Below, in pieces: positions 40,526 to 49,756 of a DNA stretch of 64,000 nucleotides. The notes under the pieces are model-generated. The model was not told the origin of the DNA. It saw only the letters and a program-made list of their open reading frames with translations, and ran no database searches. Origin of the DNA: Candidatus Aquidulcis sp. (GTDB lineage: Bacteria; Chloroflexota; Anaerolineae; UBA4142); contig DYJA01000009.1 of assembly GCA_020723345.1 (NCBI GenBank), positions 1-64,000 on the forward strand, read 5' to 3'. The translations under genes and the position numbers were made by a program. Position 1 is the stretch's first letter, and each line of letters begins with the position of its first letter.

Positions 40526-42685
40526 CTATGGATTTTCGATTGAACTTTGCGAGCGCGATTTGGCTTTGTCCGCGCTGACGGTGCATGCCCAGTTGTTGTC
40601 GCGTCCCCAGATGATTTCCGAACCGCCGACCCAGAAGGGATAGTTGCAATCCAAGCCGGTTTTAGGATCGCGCACCGCCGCGTTCTTCTCGAAAAAGATT
40701 TTTTTCGAATAGGTGGCTTCGAAACAATTATTCGGTGAACCGTAACAGGTGTTGCGGAAAAATTTGACGTTGAACGATGGCACGCCGCCGTCGCCGTTCA
40801 CGTAGTAGCAGTTGCCGCTGCCGCGACATTCATTGTCCACCAAAGAAACATCGGTGCAACTGATACACAGCCAGCCCGCGGTTTCGCACCCGCTTTGATA
40901 AAATCCTTTGCCGGTCGGATTCTTGCAACTGCGATTCGCGTAATTGAACGCGTTACCCATAAACGACGTCCGCGCGATGTAGCGGTTGTACGACGACCAG
41001 CCGGTTTGGTAGAGGAAGCGGTTATTGATAATGTGATTGTCCGCGCCGCTGATGATCGCGATGCCGGTTGTGCCGCCGCTCACCGTGACATCGTTGACGA
41101 GCGTGCTGGATGCTTTGAGCAGAATGCCGCCGCCGTAGATCGTACTGCCGGGAAACGCGTTCGGACCATCGCCGCATTTTTCGTACTGACAGAGCCAGAT
41201 GTTTGCATCGAGCGGATCGGTGGACGCTTGCACCTTGAATCCCTGCAACGCGAGACGTTCGCCGACGGCGGTCACCGCAAAACTGCGACCATCGGCTTTG
41301 ACGACCGCGCTGCCGGCGTCGTCGCCGAAAATCCCGATGCCGCTGCCTGCCAAATTCAGATTGCGATAAACGCCGCCGGGACACAATTTGACGGATTGGG
41401 TAATGATTTCGCCGACGGCATCCGGCGGCGTGCAGCGCTCCGGCGGTTTGGGAATGGCAAGCACCAACGGCTCGATGCCCATTTCCGGCGGATGGAAAAT
41501 CGCGTAACTCGTCAACGCGGCTTCATCCGCTTTGGGCAGCAGCAAGCCGAGCGATTCCCACGCCAGCCGATAATCCATCGCGACGACGGCTTGCGGTGTG
41601 GGTGTAGTGATCTCGACGCGCACGCGCGGAAACGCGCTCGGCGTTTCGTTCGGATCCGGATTGGTCGGCGCGGTGATCGCGCTCGCGGTGACGGCGGGTC
41701 CCGCTGCGTTGAGCCGATAGATGATCGTCCGGTCGGTCTTGTTCACGACCGCGATGTAAAACGTGCCGCCTTGCGCAAAGCCGCCGCTCCAAAACACATC
41801 GTGTCCGGTCTGCGATTTGTTGCCGCCGCCGCGTCCGACCGGCGCGCCGCGCACTTGGTTCGTTTTTGGATCGATTTGTTCGGGCGTAAAGACTTGGAGT
41901 TCCAAATCTTGCACGCCGAAACCATCCAGCGCGATGCTGATCGGCGAGCGGTCGCCGCGATATTCAAAGCGGTACCAAATCGTCGAGAAACGCCGGATCA
42001 ATGTGTCGGCGTTGTAACTGATCGACGCCGCGCCGGGATTGTGTCCTTGTTGTGTCGGCGTGGGTGATGGCGACGGCGTGTACGTCGGCGTAACGGTCGG
42101 GGTCAAAGTTGGCGTGCCGGTCGGCGTACTCGTTTGCGTGTTCGTCGGGGTGATCGTCGGCGTATCGGTCGGCGTGCCGGTCGCGGTGGGTGTCGGCGAT
42201 GGCGTCGGCGTGTCGACGGACGTACTCGTCGGCGTCGGCGTGCGCGAAGGCGTCGCGGTGAATGTGCTTGTCGGCGTGCTAGTCACATTGCTCGTCGCCG
42301 TTCGCGTCGGCGCGCTGGTCGGTGCGCCGAAAACCGGTATGCCACTGATCGGATCGAGCGGCTGGGTGTACTGCGCGGCGATCCACGCGCGATTTACGGT
42401 ATCGGGAAAAGCGATTTGCCACCAGGCATTATCGGCGGTGCGCGCGAGAATTTGAACGATGTTGCCGCGGTTCAATCGTCCGACGATGCTCGCGGTGGTG
42501 TTGGGCGCGGCGCGCACGTTCAAGCCGTCCACGGTCACACTGGCTTGCGCCGCGCCGGGGATGGGTGTGGGCGTCGCAGCAGAGACCAACGCGGCGGAGG
42601 AAAAAGCAAGGAGCAGGAAAATCGCAGCAAGCGCGCCAAGGCGCAAGAGGATAAGGCAAAAGCATGAGGTGTTTACGGCCCGCAC
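40526..42685 (-). CDS. Secreted SH3b / beta-helix stalk protein
   Basis: A 719-residue exported protein: N-terminal hydrophobic signal ([18 protein letters not shown]), SH3b domain ([41 protein letters not shown], about 50-100), a long Thr/Pro/Ser stalk (130-215), one domain like those of the 39401 protein ([21 protein letters not shown] ... TFYIAVVN), and a right-handed beta-helix ([51 protein letters not shown], 440-700). The GTG at 42685 shares its first base with the vapC stop; no Shine-Dalgarno is clear. Likely a surface or adhesin-like protein. Confidence 0.72.
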   Translation of the reverse strand: MRAVNTSCFCLILLRLGALAAIFLLLAFSSAALVSAATPTPIPGAAQASVTVDGLNVRAAPNTTASIVGRLNRGNIVQILARTADNAWWQIAFPDTVNRAWIAAQYTQPLDPISGIPVFGAPTSAPTRTATSNVTSTPTSTFTATPSRTPTPTSTSVDTPTPSPTPTATGTPTDTPTITPTNTQTSTPTGTPTLTPTVTPTYTPSPSPTPTQQGHNPGAASISYNADTLIRRFSTIWYRFEYRGDRSPISIALDGFGVQDLELQVFTPEQIDPKTNQVRGAPVGRGGGNKSQTGHDVFWSGGFAQGGTFYIAVVNKTDRTIIYRLNAAGPAVTASAITAPTNPDPNETPSAFPRVRVEITTPTPQAVVAMDYRLAWESLGLLLPKADEAALTSYAIFHPPEMGIEPLVLAIPKPPERCTPPDAVGEIITQSVKLCPGGVYRNLNLAGSGIGIFGDDAGSAVVKADGRSFAVTAVGERLALQGFKVQASTDPLDANIWLCQYEKCGDGPNAFPGSTIYGGGILLKASSTLVNDVTVSGGTTGIAIISGADNHIINNRFLYQTGWSSYNRYIARTSFMGNAFNYANRSCKNPTGKGFYQSGCETAGWLCISCTDVSLVDNECRGSGNCYYVNGDGGVPSFNVKFFRNTCYGSPNNCFEATYSKKIFFEKNAAVRDPKTGLDCNYPFWVGGSEIIWGRDNNWACTVSADKAKSRSQSSIENP

Positions 42686-43089
42686 TATTCGCTCCAGTCT
42701 TCGACCGCAAGTCCTGTCACACGGCTAAAATCGTCCACATTATGCGTCACGATAACGAGTTCGTTGGCTAGCGCGATGCCTGCGATAAGGATATCAATAT
42801 CAGCAATGAGTTCCCCTCGTTTTCGCAAATCCGCGTAGACTTCTGCCGCCGCCATAACCGAAGGTTCGCTCAGAGGAAGGATAGTACTATGTTTGGCAAA
42901 ATCGAGAAAGGCGCTCAATTGTTTGCGCGCGTCACGGTGTTTCAATCCACTGACGACTTCATAGTAGGTGATGATGCTTAGATTGATTTGGGGATATTCC
43001 TTGAGGTAGGTTTCAAAGTGGGCTTTAACCCCAGAGTGGTCCCGAAAAAATAGCGAGAGAATATCGGTGTCAACTAGCGCCAGTCGCAT
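42685..43089 (-). CDS. vapC: VapC-type PIN-domain toxin
   Basis: A 134-residue PIN-domain ribonuclease. ALVDTDILSLFF gives the first Asp of the catalytic site, ITYYEVVSGL the Glu, and LIADIDILIAGIALANELVIVTHNVDDF the later acidic residues (D-x-x-I-A and the N-x-x-D-F motif). Length typical for VapC. It overlaps the antitoxin gene start by 20 bases on the same strand, the usual operon order. No signal peptide. Confidence 0.88.
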   Translation of the reverse strand: MRLALVDTDILSLFFRDHSGVKAHFETYLKEYPQINLSIITYYEVVSGLKHRDARKQLSAFLDFAKHSTILPLSEPSVMAAAEVYADLRKRGELIADIDILIAGIALANELVIVTHNVDDFSRVTGLAVEDWSE

Positions 43090-43333
43090 AACTGCGTCTC
43101 CTCCCAAAGGCGTGCTGACGCCGAGAGAAAATCTCCCCAAGCAATTCAGTAAGAATTTCTTCGGGCATCTCGTTCCAGCAACCGGCAAATTTGAGAATTT
43201 GCGGCGGTTGCCATTGAGCGGACTCCAGACCTAGTCTAAAGTGATGAACAAAATCATACAGTTCCTCCACTTTGCTTTCTGGAATTTGCTGGACTTCCTC
43301 AAGGAGTTTGACTCTAAAGGGAGAAACACTCAT
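43070..43333 (-). CDS. vapB: VapB/DUF2281-type antitoxin
   Basis: An 87-residue antitoxin candidate: LLEEVQQIPESKVEELYDFVHHF is the antitoxin-family helix pattern (as in DUF2281), and the charged tail (EILTELLGEIFSRRQHAFGRRRS) would bind VapC. ATG at 43333, directly upstream of and overlapping vapC by 20 bases. A hairpin (aacgcgacag ... ctgtcgcgtt, 43364-43395) lies just upstream and could be its operator. Confidence 0.75.
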   Translation of the reverse strand: MSVSPFRVKLLEEVQQIPESKVEELYDFVHHFRLGLESAQWQPPQILKFAGCWNEMPEEILTELLGEIFSRRQHAFGRRRSYATGAS

Positions 43334-43363
43334 CTTGGTTTCCTCTTCAAGGCATACAACGTA

Positions 43364-43395
43364 AACGCGACAGAGGAGATACTTTCTGTCGCGTT
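43364..43395. promoter_or_regulatory. Inverted repeat upstream of vapB
   Basis: 10-base arms aacgcgacag / ctgtcgcgtt with a 12-base spacer, 31 bases before the antitoxin start; positioned like a TA operator or a terminator. Confidence 0.5.
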
Positions 43396-43571
43396 CATTC
43401 TGCCTTCGTTTTGGTAACACACCCCTGGTGTCTGGCAGATCAGGACGTCATTTGGGTTTCGTGCGGGAGAGACATCAAGGATGTGTTACCGATTCAACCT
43501 GTTCTCAGCGCATCCGGCGATTTTTCCTCAGCCGGAGTTGATGCGCGCGCTGAGATCAGATTGTTTGTGTG

Positions 43572-44699
43572 TTACGGTTGCACTCGGCGGTACGAGCAGA
43601 CGCTCACCGTGCCGTCCCAGATCATCTGGTTCCAGACGCGGAGGAAGTACCATCCGTCGCCATTGGTCGAGTACCACAAGAGGTGACTGGGTTGGAACTT
43701 GTTGAACTCGGCAAAGTCGAAGTACTGCACGTTGGCCATGGCGGTGCTCAACATGCCGGTGAGACTGTTGCCCGTACTCGTGGAAGGTCCACCCTTGCTG
43801 GCGGGAACGCAGGGTTGTCCAGCGTACGCCGCGGACGAGCAGGAGCGGCGGAGTCCGCCAGTGCCCGAGTAGTCAACAGTGAAGATCATCGCGTTCGGTG
43901 GCGCAAACGCAAAGTTCGGTTCCAAAACGGTGGGTGAGTAGACGTACATAAAGTAGCCGTTGATTTCCGCTTCGTCCATCGCATTCGCGCCGTAGAAGAC
44001 GTTGGGGCTCCATCCATCGGCTGGTGCAGTGCCGTAGAAGTACTTGTTCGCTGCGCCGAAGACAGCCGAGCCGGAGGGTTTGGTCGCGCCATCGAGTTCG
44101 TCGTCAAGCCAGATTTCGGTTTGCAGACGGCGTTGCGCGTTGTCCACTTTCCACGTGTCCAACTTGAACCACTTGGAAGAGCCAGCCGGAATCTTGACCG
44201 TCGCGCAAGCAGGCAGTTCGAACGGAGTTTCGTACGGTCGGCGGGCTTTGTAGAAGTTGGCATCGTCAGTGTTCGGATCCCAGTAGAAGTTGCCGACTGG
44301 GTTGACCGAGGAACCATCCGCCCACGCGCCACCGATGTAGATGGCTTTGCGCGGGTTGGCGCCGTCACCACTCATGCTGCTCGGAACACCACCGGGCAGA
44401 ATTTGTTCCGGTCCGTAGGGTGCCAGACCGAATTTGCCGACGACGCCGGCATAGTCAAAGTACTGTTTGCTTTGGAAAACGGCAGCCACACCGCCCTTGC
44501 CATCCGGTTCGTACTTGACGGCGACGTTGAGGCGGGGATTGCCACCGAACGGATCACCAACCCAGGTTGCGCTCATCTGGGCGGTTCGGTTGTACCAGTT
44601 CGCGACCGAGTTGTACGGGAAGGGTCCCTGTGCGGCGACGGGCATCGCGACGACAAGCAACGCCGCGACGACGAGCAACGCAAAGATCAGTTTCTTCAT
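43572..44699 (-). CDS. Secreted protein of unknown function
   Basis: A 375-residue exported protein with a clean signal peptide (LIFALLVVAALLVVAMPVAAQG, cleavage about 24). The mature part is Gly/Tyr/Asn-rich and probably all-beta; repeated WYNRTAQ, WFKLDTWKV and HLLWYSTNGDGWYFLRVW strands resemble carbohydrate-binding beta sandwiches, but no family was recognised. Four Cys suggest disulfides. Encoded alone, between the VapBC pair and a lipoprotein gene, with a good minus-strand promoter. Confidence 0.62.
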   Translation of the reverse strand: MKKLIFALLVVAALLVVAMPVAAQGPFPYNSVANWYNRTAQMSATWVGDPFGGNPRLNVAVKYEPDGKGGVAAVFQSKQYFDYAGVVGKFGLAPYGPEQILPGGVPSSMSGDGANPRKAIYIGGAWADGSSVNPVGNFYWDPNTDDANFYKARRPYETPFELPACATVKIPAGSSKWFKLDTWKVDNAQRRLQTEIWLDDELDGATKPSGSAVFGAANKYFYGTAPADGWSPNVFYGANAMDEAEINGYFMYVYSPTVLEPNFAFAPPNAMIFTVDYSGTGGLRRSCSSAAYAGQPCVPASKGGPSTSTGNSLTGMLSTAMANVQYFDFAEFNKFQPSHLLWYSTNGDGWYFLRVWNQMIWDGTVSVCSYRRVQP

Positions 44700-44799
44700 T
44701 TTTCATCCTCCTTGGGATGACGTGCCCTCTTTGGGGCCATTAAGGATTTTCGACGTCCCACCCTGCCTGTGCCCCCGCAGAGATGCATCAACAGTCGTC

Positions 44800-44829
44800 A
44801 TTATACACTGATTCGCCGGAGTTTGTCAA
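44800..44829 (-). promoter_or_regulatory. Promoter of the 43572 gene
   Basis: Minus strand TTGACA (plus 44824-44829), 18-base spacer, TATAAT (plus 44800-44805). Confidence 0.7.
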
Positions 44830-44880
44830 GAACAAATTCGCGGCGAATTTTATGTGAAAACCCTCGATGGGTGTTTACAG

Positions 44881-45636
44881 CTATTGCGGCGGATCGATTT
44901 TGAAAGGGTCATTGAAATCGAAAAAATTGATGGTCAAAGACAATGGCGCCGCCATCTCAACTCGTCTTGGAAACCCGTCGCTCGTCGCGAACCAAATCTT
45001 GACTGCCATTGTCGATTGCGATACTTCGGGTGCGCCGCCTGGCGTTTTAGGTGGATTGATTTTTGTAACTGGGAAATTCGCCGAGTAGCCGACGCACGCG
45101 ACGCCTTCCGCCATGCCAGGTCCGAGAAGTGTTACCTGGGATGATTGCGCGAATTGATCCTTGTACCAATTGATGTTGGCTCGATCGAAGAACGGGAAAG
45201 AACCCGTTCCAATCTGCCACCCTTTCACACCAGGTCTCCATACCGACCCTCCGATCTTGACGATACTGTCTGCGCCTTCCTGCAAATACCGGTCGGGCAA
45301 CTGGACGGCAATGTAGCGATTTTCTTGGAGGACTTCAACGCGATAAGTCTTGAGAGTGGCGAGCGCTTTGGTGAACGCCGCCATCACCATATCTTTTGGA
45401 GCTGTCGTAGGGACAAGTGATGGTGTGCGTGTAGTTCCCAAAGTTGGAGTCTGCCCACGCGTTGGCGCAATTGTCGCGGTGGGCGGGAGAGGAGTCGGGG
45501 ATGCTACAACTTGGATGGTTGGTGTTGGAAGCGCTGTAGGCGCAGGAGGAACTGCTCCTCCATTTCCGCATGCAGTTGCCAGCGCGACCAGCAAACTCGC
45601 CGCGCCAAAGATCACACAGGACTTGGACCAATTCAT
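44881..45636 (-). CDS. Lipoprotein of the LppX/LolA-like type
   Basis: A 251-residue lipoprotein: signal with lipobox (LLVALATAC, Cys about 23), a Pro/Thr linker, then a single domain with long antiparallel strands (MVMAAFTKALATLKTYRVEVLQENRYIAVQLPDRYLQ ... VKIWFATSDGFPRRVEMA) as in LppX/LprG-like lipid-binding proteins. The ATG at 45636 follows AAGGAGAA. It would be modified by the Lgt encoded at 15600. Ligand unknown. Confidence 0.68.
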   Translation of the reverse strand: MNWSKSCVIFGAASLLVALATACGNGGAVPPAPTALPTPTIQVVASPTPLPPTATIAPTRGQTPTLGTTRTPSLVPTTAPKDMVMAAFTKALATLKTYRVEVLQENRYIAVQLPDRYLQEGADSIVKIGGSVWRPGVKGWQIGTGSFPFFDRANINWYKDQFAQSSQVTLLGPGMAEGVACVGYSANFPVTKINPPKTPGGAPEVSQSTMAVKIWFATSDGFPRRVEMAAPLSLTINFFDFNDPFKIDPPQ

Positions 45637-45711
45637 TCGGTTCTCCTTCATTATGAGAGGGATTCAGGTGTTCAGTATAGCATACGTTTTTTCAGTGAGC
45701 AAACGCGCGCT

Positions 45712-45740
45712 TTGGCAGAAAGTCTTATCTGTGTTACAAT
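45712..45740 (+). promoter_or_regulatory. Promoter of the CHASE2 gene
   Basis: TTGGCA 45712-45717, 17-base spacer, TACAAT 45735-45740; about 150 bases of leader follow before the ATG at 45898. Confidence 0.6.
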
Positions 45741-45897
45741 ACGCATCGACCCTTGCAGAGCGCAGTCCTGAGCAGCGTCAAAGGATTGCAAAGAAACTTG
45801 TGGAAGCAATGTTGCTTGGCGCAAGCAAAGACGTTTTGATTCACGCGCGTTTGATCTTTGCGGGGTGGAACAGTTATCAACGTGTTGAGAAGGCATT

Positions 45898-47772
45898 ATG
45901 CTTCGACTACCTTTTCGCAAGCCCAAACAATCTCAGACCGATTTCTCTCCGCCACCATTGCCCGTTCCGTTGATCAATCGACGCGTGCGCCGGTTGCAAG
46001 TCGGTTTGGTGATCGGTGTGGGCGTAGGATTATTCTGCGTGGCGCTGATTCTCCTCGGCGTGTTGAATCGCTACGAATCGCGTGCAGCCGATTTTTTCTA
46101 TCGCGCCCGCGCGCCGAGCGGTCAAGTCGTTTTGATTTTGATCGACGATAAAACCGTCGAAAACTACGATTGGCCCCCGGAGCGCCCTACGCAAGTAGGT
46201 TTGTTGTTTGCGTTGCTTCGCGCGCAGCCCAAAGTCATCGTACTCGATTTTGCTTATTTCGATCCGTCCGCCCCGATGGAAGATGAAATGCTCGCGGCGA
46301 TGCTCCGGCGCGCGGACAAAATCGTGCAGCCCGTCATCGGAATTGAAGCGACGCGCTATCCCAACGTCTCTCAGCAGTTTCCGGCTTTTGATGTGATCCT
46401 GACCCCGGCGAGTACGCTGCGGACGCCCAATACCATCTTGGCGCATTCGATGATCTATCCGGACTTGGACGGCGTCGTCCGGCGCGTCCCGCTCGCGATT
46501 GATACGCCGGGCGCGCGCTTTCCCGCGGTCGGTTTCGCCGCGCTCGCGCTGTATCAAGATCGCGAACCCAAAATCGAAATCCAAAACAACCAAGTCGTTT
46601 TTAATGGCAAGCCAGTACCCCTGGATGATAGTGGGCAAGTGTTGCTCAACTTCGTCAAGCGCGACGCGATCACAACGTTGTCGTATGCCGATGTCGTCCA
46701 GGGCAAAGTCGATTACGGGCTGTTGCGCGACAAAATCGTGTTGGTCGGTCCGAAGAACTCTGTGGTTCACGAGAGTTACGCGGTTCCGCTGTCGATCAGT
46801 AATGCGCCTTCTTCCAACGTCGAAATCCAAGCCGACTTGATCGAAACGTTGACGAGCGGCATCTTTTTACGCAATCAGGATCGCACTTCGCTCATCGCCG
46901 AAGCGCTGCTGGTCGCCGTGATCGCCGGAGTGACGCTGACGCAGTTGCCGTGGCTGTACGCCGCCGCGCTCGCGCTCGCCTATGTGGTGTTGTATTTGTT
47001 GTACGCGTTTCAGCGGTTTGACAGTGGAATCATTTCAACGCCGCTGTACGTCGGACTGGCGCTGGGCTTGGCGTACGCGCTGGCGATGCTCTATCGTTAT
47101 CTATCCGAAGAACGCGGACGCGCCTTGGTCGCGCGCGTCTTTCTCGGCATCGTCTCTCCCGAAACGGCGCACCAGGTTGTGGCGCAGTACGAACGCGGCG
47201 CGCTGGCGCTTGCCGGCGGGCGGCGGGAAGCGACCGTACTGTGCGTGGGTTTGCGTGAACTGACCGGCTTGTCTGACGCGCTCGCGCCTGAGGTGCTGAT
47301 CGACTTGCTCAACAAGTACACCGCGCGCGTGCTGGAAGTGGTGTTTCGCTGGGACGGGTCGGTCAACAAAGTCGGCAACAATATCGTCGTCGTGTGGAAT
47401 TTGCCGCTCGATCATCCGGACCACGTGCGGCGCGCGGTGAACGCCGCGTTCGAAATCGTTCACGCGCTCGATCGCTTGCAGTCGAAGGAACGCCACATCG
47501 GCGTCAGTCTGGGCATTGCGACCGGGACCGCGATTGCCGGACAACTCAGTGTGTCCGCGCGTACCGATTACACTGTGATCGGCGAAGTGGTCACGGTGGC
47601 GGAACGGGTCAGCATCATGGCAGGCGACAACCAGGTGTTGATCGATCCGGCGGCGTACGACCATATTCGCGACGAATTCGAGACGCGCGAAGTCCACACC
47701 ATCCGCGTGCGCGGCAAAAAAGAGCCACTCGTGATCCGCGAAGTGATCGAGCAAGTTCGAGCGACGCTCTGA
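45898..47772 (+). CDS. CHASE2 sensor with degenerate nucleotide cyclase domain
   Basis: A 624-residue membrane receptor: one N-terminal membrane helix (LQVGLVIGVGVGLFCVALILL, 34-54), an extracytoplasmic CHASE2 domain (60-325; LILIDDKTVENYDWPPERPTQVGLLFALLRAQPKVIVLDFAY), three membrane helices (330-405), then a class III cyclase homology domain (about 440-610). In that domain both metal-binding Asp are replaced: FADIRGFT-type block reads LCVGLRELTGL, and the GDA/V block reads VGNNIVVVW. YTVIGEVVTVAERV also departs from the usual GD.VN.AAR. So it is unlikely to make cAMP or cGMP; it may bind nucleotide or partner with another cyclase. Confidence 0.82.
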   Translation: MLRLPFRKPKQSQTDFSPPPLPVPLINRRVRRLQVGLVIGVGVGLFCVALILLGVLNRYESRAADFFYRARAPSGQVVLILIDDKTVENYDWPPERPTQVGLLFALLRAQPKVIVLDFAYFDPSAPMEDEMLAAMLRRADKIVQPVIGIEATRYPNVSQQFPAFDVILTPASTLRTPNTILAHSMIYPDLDGVVRRVPLAIDTPGARFPAVGFAALALYQDREPKIEIQNNQVVFNGKPVPLDDSGQVLLNFVKRDAITTLSYADVVQGKVDYGLLRDKIVLVGPKNSVVHESYAVPLSISNAPSSNVEIQADLIETLTSGIFLRNQDRTSLIAEALLVAVIAGVTLTQLPWLYAAALALAYVVLYLLYAFQRFDSGIISTPLYVGLALGLAYALAMLYRYLSEERGRALVARVFLGIVSPETAHQVVAQYERGALALAGGRREATVLCVGLRELTGLSDALAPEVLIDLLNKYTARVLEVVFRWDGSVNKVGNNIVVVWNLPLDHPDHVRRAVNAAFEIVHALDRLQSKERHIGVSLGIATGTAIAGQLSVSARTDYTVIGEVVTVAERVSIMAGDNQVLIDPAAYDHIRDEFETREVHTIRVRGKKEPLVIREVIEQVRATL

Positions 47773-47927
47773 CGGACTACCACAGAAGGGATACGAGGGC
47801 ATAAGCAGGCGAGCGAGGGCAAGAAAAGACGGACGAAGGCGCGCACCCGCTTCGCCCTTTTTGCCTTCTGCGCCTTCTCATGTCCCCGCATCCCCTCTAC
47901 CCGCCCTCTTATCCCTTCTTCCGCTTC
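47773..47927. repeat. Purine/pyrimidine quasi-palindrome spacer
   Basis: agaagggata, cgagggcata, gcgagggcaa on the left; ttcgcccttt, gccttctgc, cgccctctta on the right. Same class as 25638-25800. Confidence 0.6.
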
Positions 47928-47975
47928 TTGACAAAATTTATTCTCGCGCTATACTTGGTATGATGATTATACCAA
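47928..47975 (+). promoter_or_regulatory. Leaderless promoter with overlapping operator
   Basis: TTGACA 47928-47933, 16-base spacer, TATACT 47950-47955; predicted start near 47962, at the ATG. An inverted repeat TTGGTAT (47955-47961) / ATACCAA (47969-47975) with a 7-base spacer spans the -10 end, the start codon and codons 3-5. This has the TGGT...ACCA form of FadR/GntR operators, so autoregulation is likely. Confidence 0.7.
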
Positions 47976-48673
47976 AACCCTCACCGACAAACTACGCCCC
48001 GCTTGAAACCGCGCGGCTCTACGAACAAATCGTCGCGCAAATCGAGAAACAAATCCTCAGCGGCAAACTGCGCTACGGCGATCGCCTCCCCACCGAGCGC
48101 GATCTGGCGGAACGCTTCCGCGTCAGCCGGACCGTCGTCCGCGAAGCGGTCAAAGCCCTGCGCGAGAAAGGACTCGTGCAGAGCCACCCCGGACGCGGCA
48201 CGTTCATCACCGACGGCACGGCGCGCGCGGTGCGCCATTCGCTTGGCTTTATGCTGCGCGTTGGCTCACCCCAAAGCGCCGGCAATCTTGCCGAAGCCCG
48301 CGAAATCCTCGAGCCCGAGATCGCCGCGCTCGCCGCCACGCGCGCAACGGCAGACCAGATCGAAACGATTCGGCAAACGGTTGAGGCGATGGATCGCGCG
48401 CTCGCCGACGCGGACGCCTTCGTCGAAGCCGATTTGCAATTTCATCTCGCGCTCGCGCAAGCGACGCAAAATCCGTTAATCCCCACGCTGATCGATCCGA
48501 TTGTGGATTTGTTACGCGAGCAGCGCAAAAGCACGTTTCGGCGCGGCGGCGCGGGACATGGGCAGTATCATCACAAAAAGATTCTCGCGGCAATCGCGCG
48601 CCGCGATCCGAACGCGGCGCGCGCGGCAATGCGCGCGCATTTGCGCCAAGTACGCCGGGATAGTCAACAGTGA
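47963..48673 (+). CDS. FadR/FCD-type GntR transcriptional regulator
   Basis: A 236-residue regulator. The winged-helix GntR domain (residues 17-85) reads LYEQIVAQIEKQILSGKLRYGDRLPTERDLAERFRVSRTVVREAVKALREKGLVQSHPGRGTFI. The C-terminal FCD domain (LAEAREILEPEIAALAATRATADQIETI, FVEADLQFHLALAQATQNPLI, HHKKILAAIARRDPNAARAAMRAHL) binds a small carboxylate through its conserved Asp/His metal site. The ATG at 47960 or 47963 coincides with the predicted transcription start, so the mRNA is probably leaderless. It precedes the 2-oxoacid dehydrogenase operon and may sense its substrate. Confidence 0.85.
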   Translation: MIIPKPSPTNYAPLETARLYEQIVAQIEKQILSGKLRYGDRLPTERDLAERFRVSRTVVREAVKALREKGLVQSHPGRGTFITDGTARAVRHSLGFMLRVGSPQSAGNLAEAREILEPEIAALAATRATADQIETIRQTVEAMDRALADADAFVEADLQFHLALAQATQNPLIPTLIDPIVDLLREQRKSTFRRGGAGHGQYHHKKILAAIARRDPNAARAAMRAHLRQVRRDSQQ

Positions 48674-48860
48674 ACAGTGAACAGTAGACATTATCGGAAA
48701 TAAACCCAATCCAGAATTTGGACACAGATTAACACAGATTAACACTGATCTCTAGGTTTTCAATCTGTGTGCATCTGTGTTTATCAGTGTCCAAAATTAT
48801 TGCCGATAAAGTCTAGTAAACGGTGAGCAGTCCGACTGTTGACTGTTGACTGTTCACTGA
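48660..48860. repeat. CAGTGAA heptamer hairpin split by the MITE
   Basis: Left arm cagtgaa, cagtgaa, cagtaga (48663-48690) and right arm ctgttga, ctgttga, ctgttca, ctgaatt (48835-48860) belong to one hairpin now separated by the 131-bp MITE, so the MITE arrived after the heptamer array. Confidence 0.75.
48685..48815 (-). mobile_element. 131-bp MITE, copy 2 (inverted)
   Basis: Reverse complement of 38646-38776 with 129 of 131 positions identical by eye (differences at the GAAATAA/GCAATAA site and one T/A in the core). TA tips at both ends. Confidence 0.85.
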
Positions 48861-48874
48861 ATTAAGGAGACACA

Positions 48875-49756
48875 ATGGCAAACCTGGGTTTCGTTGGACT
48901 TGGCACGATGGGCAGTCGCGTCGCTAAACGCTTGCTCGACGCGGGACACGCCGTCACCGGTTACAATCGCACAAAAGCGAAAGCGCAATGGCTGCTCGAC
49001 GCCGGAATGAAATGGGCGGATTCGCCGCGCGCGGTCGCGCAGTCGTCCGATATTGTTTTTTCGATGGTGACGAATACTGCCGCGCTGCACGCGATCGCGT
49101 TGGGCGACGATGGCATTCTCGCGGTGTTGACGCGCGGCAAGGTCTACGTCGAGATGAGCACGGTCAGTCCGGCAGCGAGCCGCGAACTCGCCGCGCAGGT
49201 CGCGGCAAAAGGCGCGGCGATGCTCGATTGTCCGGTGTCCGGAAGCGTCGTCACGTTGGAACAAGGTCAGGTCTCGTTGATGGTCGGCGGCGACGCGGCG
49301 GCGTTTGAAAAGATCAAGCCGATTTTGCTGAACATCGGGCCCAAAGTGAATCACGTCGGCGCGAACGGTCTCGCGGTTACGATGAAGATCGCGGTGAACC
49401 TATCGCTCGCGGTGCAAATGCTCGCGTTGAGCGAGGGTGTGTTGATCGCGGAGAAATCCGGCATCGCGCGCGAGACTGCCGTCGCAGTGATGCTCAACAG
49501 CGTCATCGCGTCGCCGATGGTCAAGTATCGCGGTCCCTTTGTTTTGAAATTACCGGACGAAGCATGGTTCGACGTGAACATGATGCAGAAAGATATGCTG
49601 CTCGCGCTCGAACTGGGTCGCCAACTCGATATTCCGTTGCCGACAACCGCGGTGACAAACGAGATGCTTACCGCCGCGCGCGGGATGGGACTCGCGAAAG
49701 AAGATTTCGCGGTGGTGTTTCAAGCGTTGGCGAGAATGAGTGGTGTGAAAGTGTGA
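48875..49756 (+). CDS. 3-hydroxyisobutyrate dehydrogenase-like NAD(P)-dependent oxidoreductase
   Basis: A 293-residue beta-hydroxyacid dehydrogenase. GFVGLGTMGSRVAKRLLDAGH is the NAD(P) fingerprint; DCPVSGSVVTLEQGQVSLMVGGD and NGLAVTMKIAVN carry the substrate Ser/Gly region and the catalytic Lys; the C-terminal helical domain (MQKDMLLALELGRQLDIPLPTT) is complete. Members oxidise small beta-hydroxyacids or glyoxylate-like compounds. First gene of the E1-E2 operon, right after the FadR-type regulator, so it may act on a substrate feeding the dehydrogenase complex. ATG at 48875, GGAGA 8 bases upstream. Confidence 0.85.
   Translation: MANLGFVGLGTMGSRVAKRLLDAGHAVTGYNRTKAKAQWLLDAGMKWADSPRAVAQSSDIVFSMVTNTAALHAIALGDDGILAVLTRGKVYVEMSTVSPAASRELAAQVAAKGAAMLDCPVSGSVVTLEQGQVSLMVGGDAAAFEKIKPILLNIGPKVNHVGANGLAVTMKIAVNLSLAVQMLALSEGVLIAEKSGIARETAVAVMLNSVIASPMVKYRGPFVLKLPDEAWFDVNMMQKDMLLALELGRQLDIPLPTTAVTNEMLTAARGMGLAKEDFAVVFQALARMSGVKV

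Noticed and set aside
45654..45973. Small plus-strand ORF before the CHASE2 gene
   Set aside because: It begins upstream of the only good promoter, has no ribosome site, overlaps the CHASE2 start and includes a degenerate repeat (ERSPEQR).
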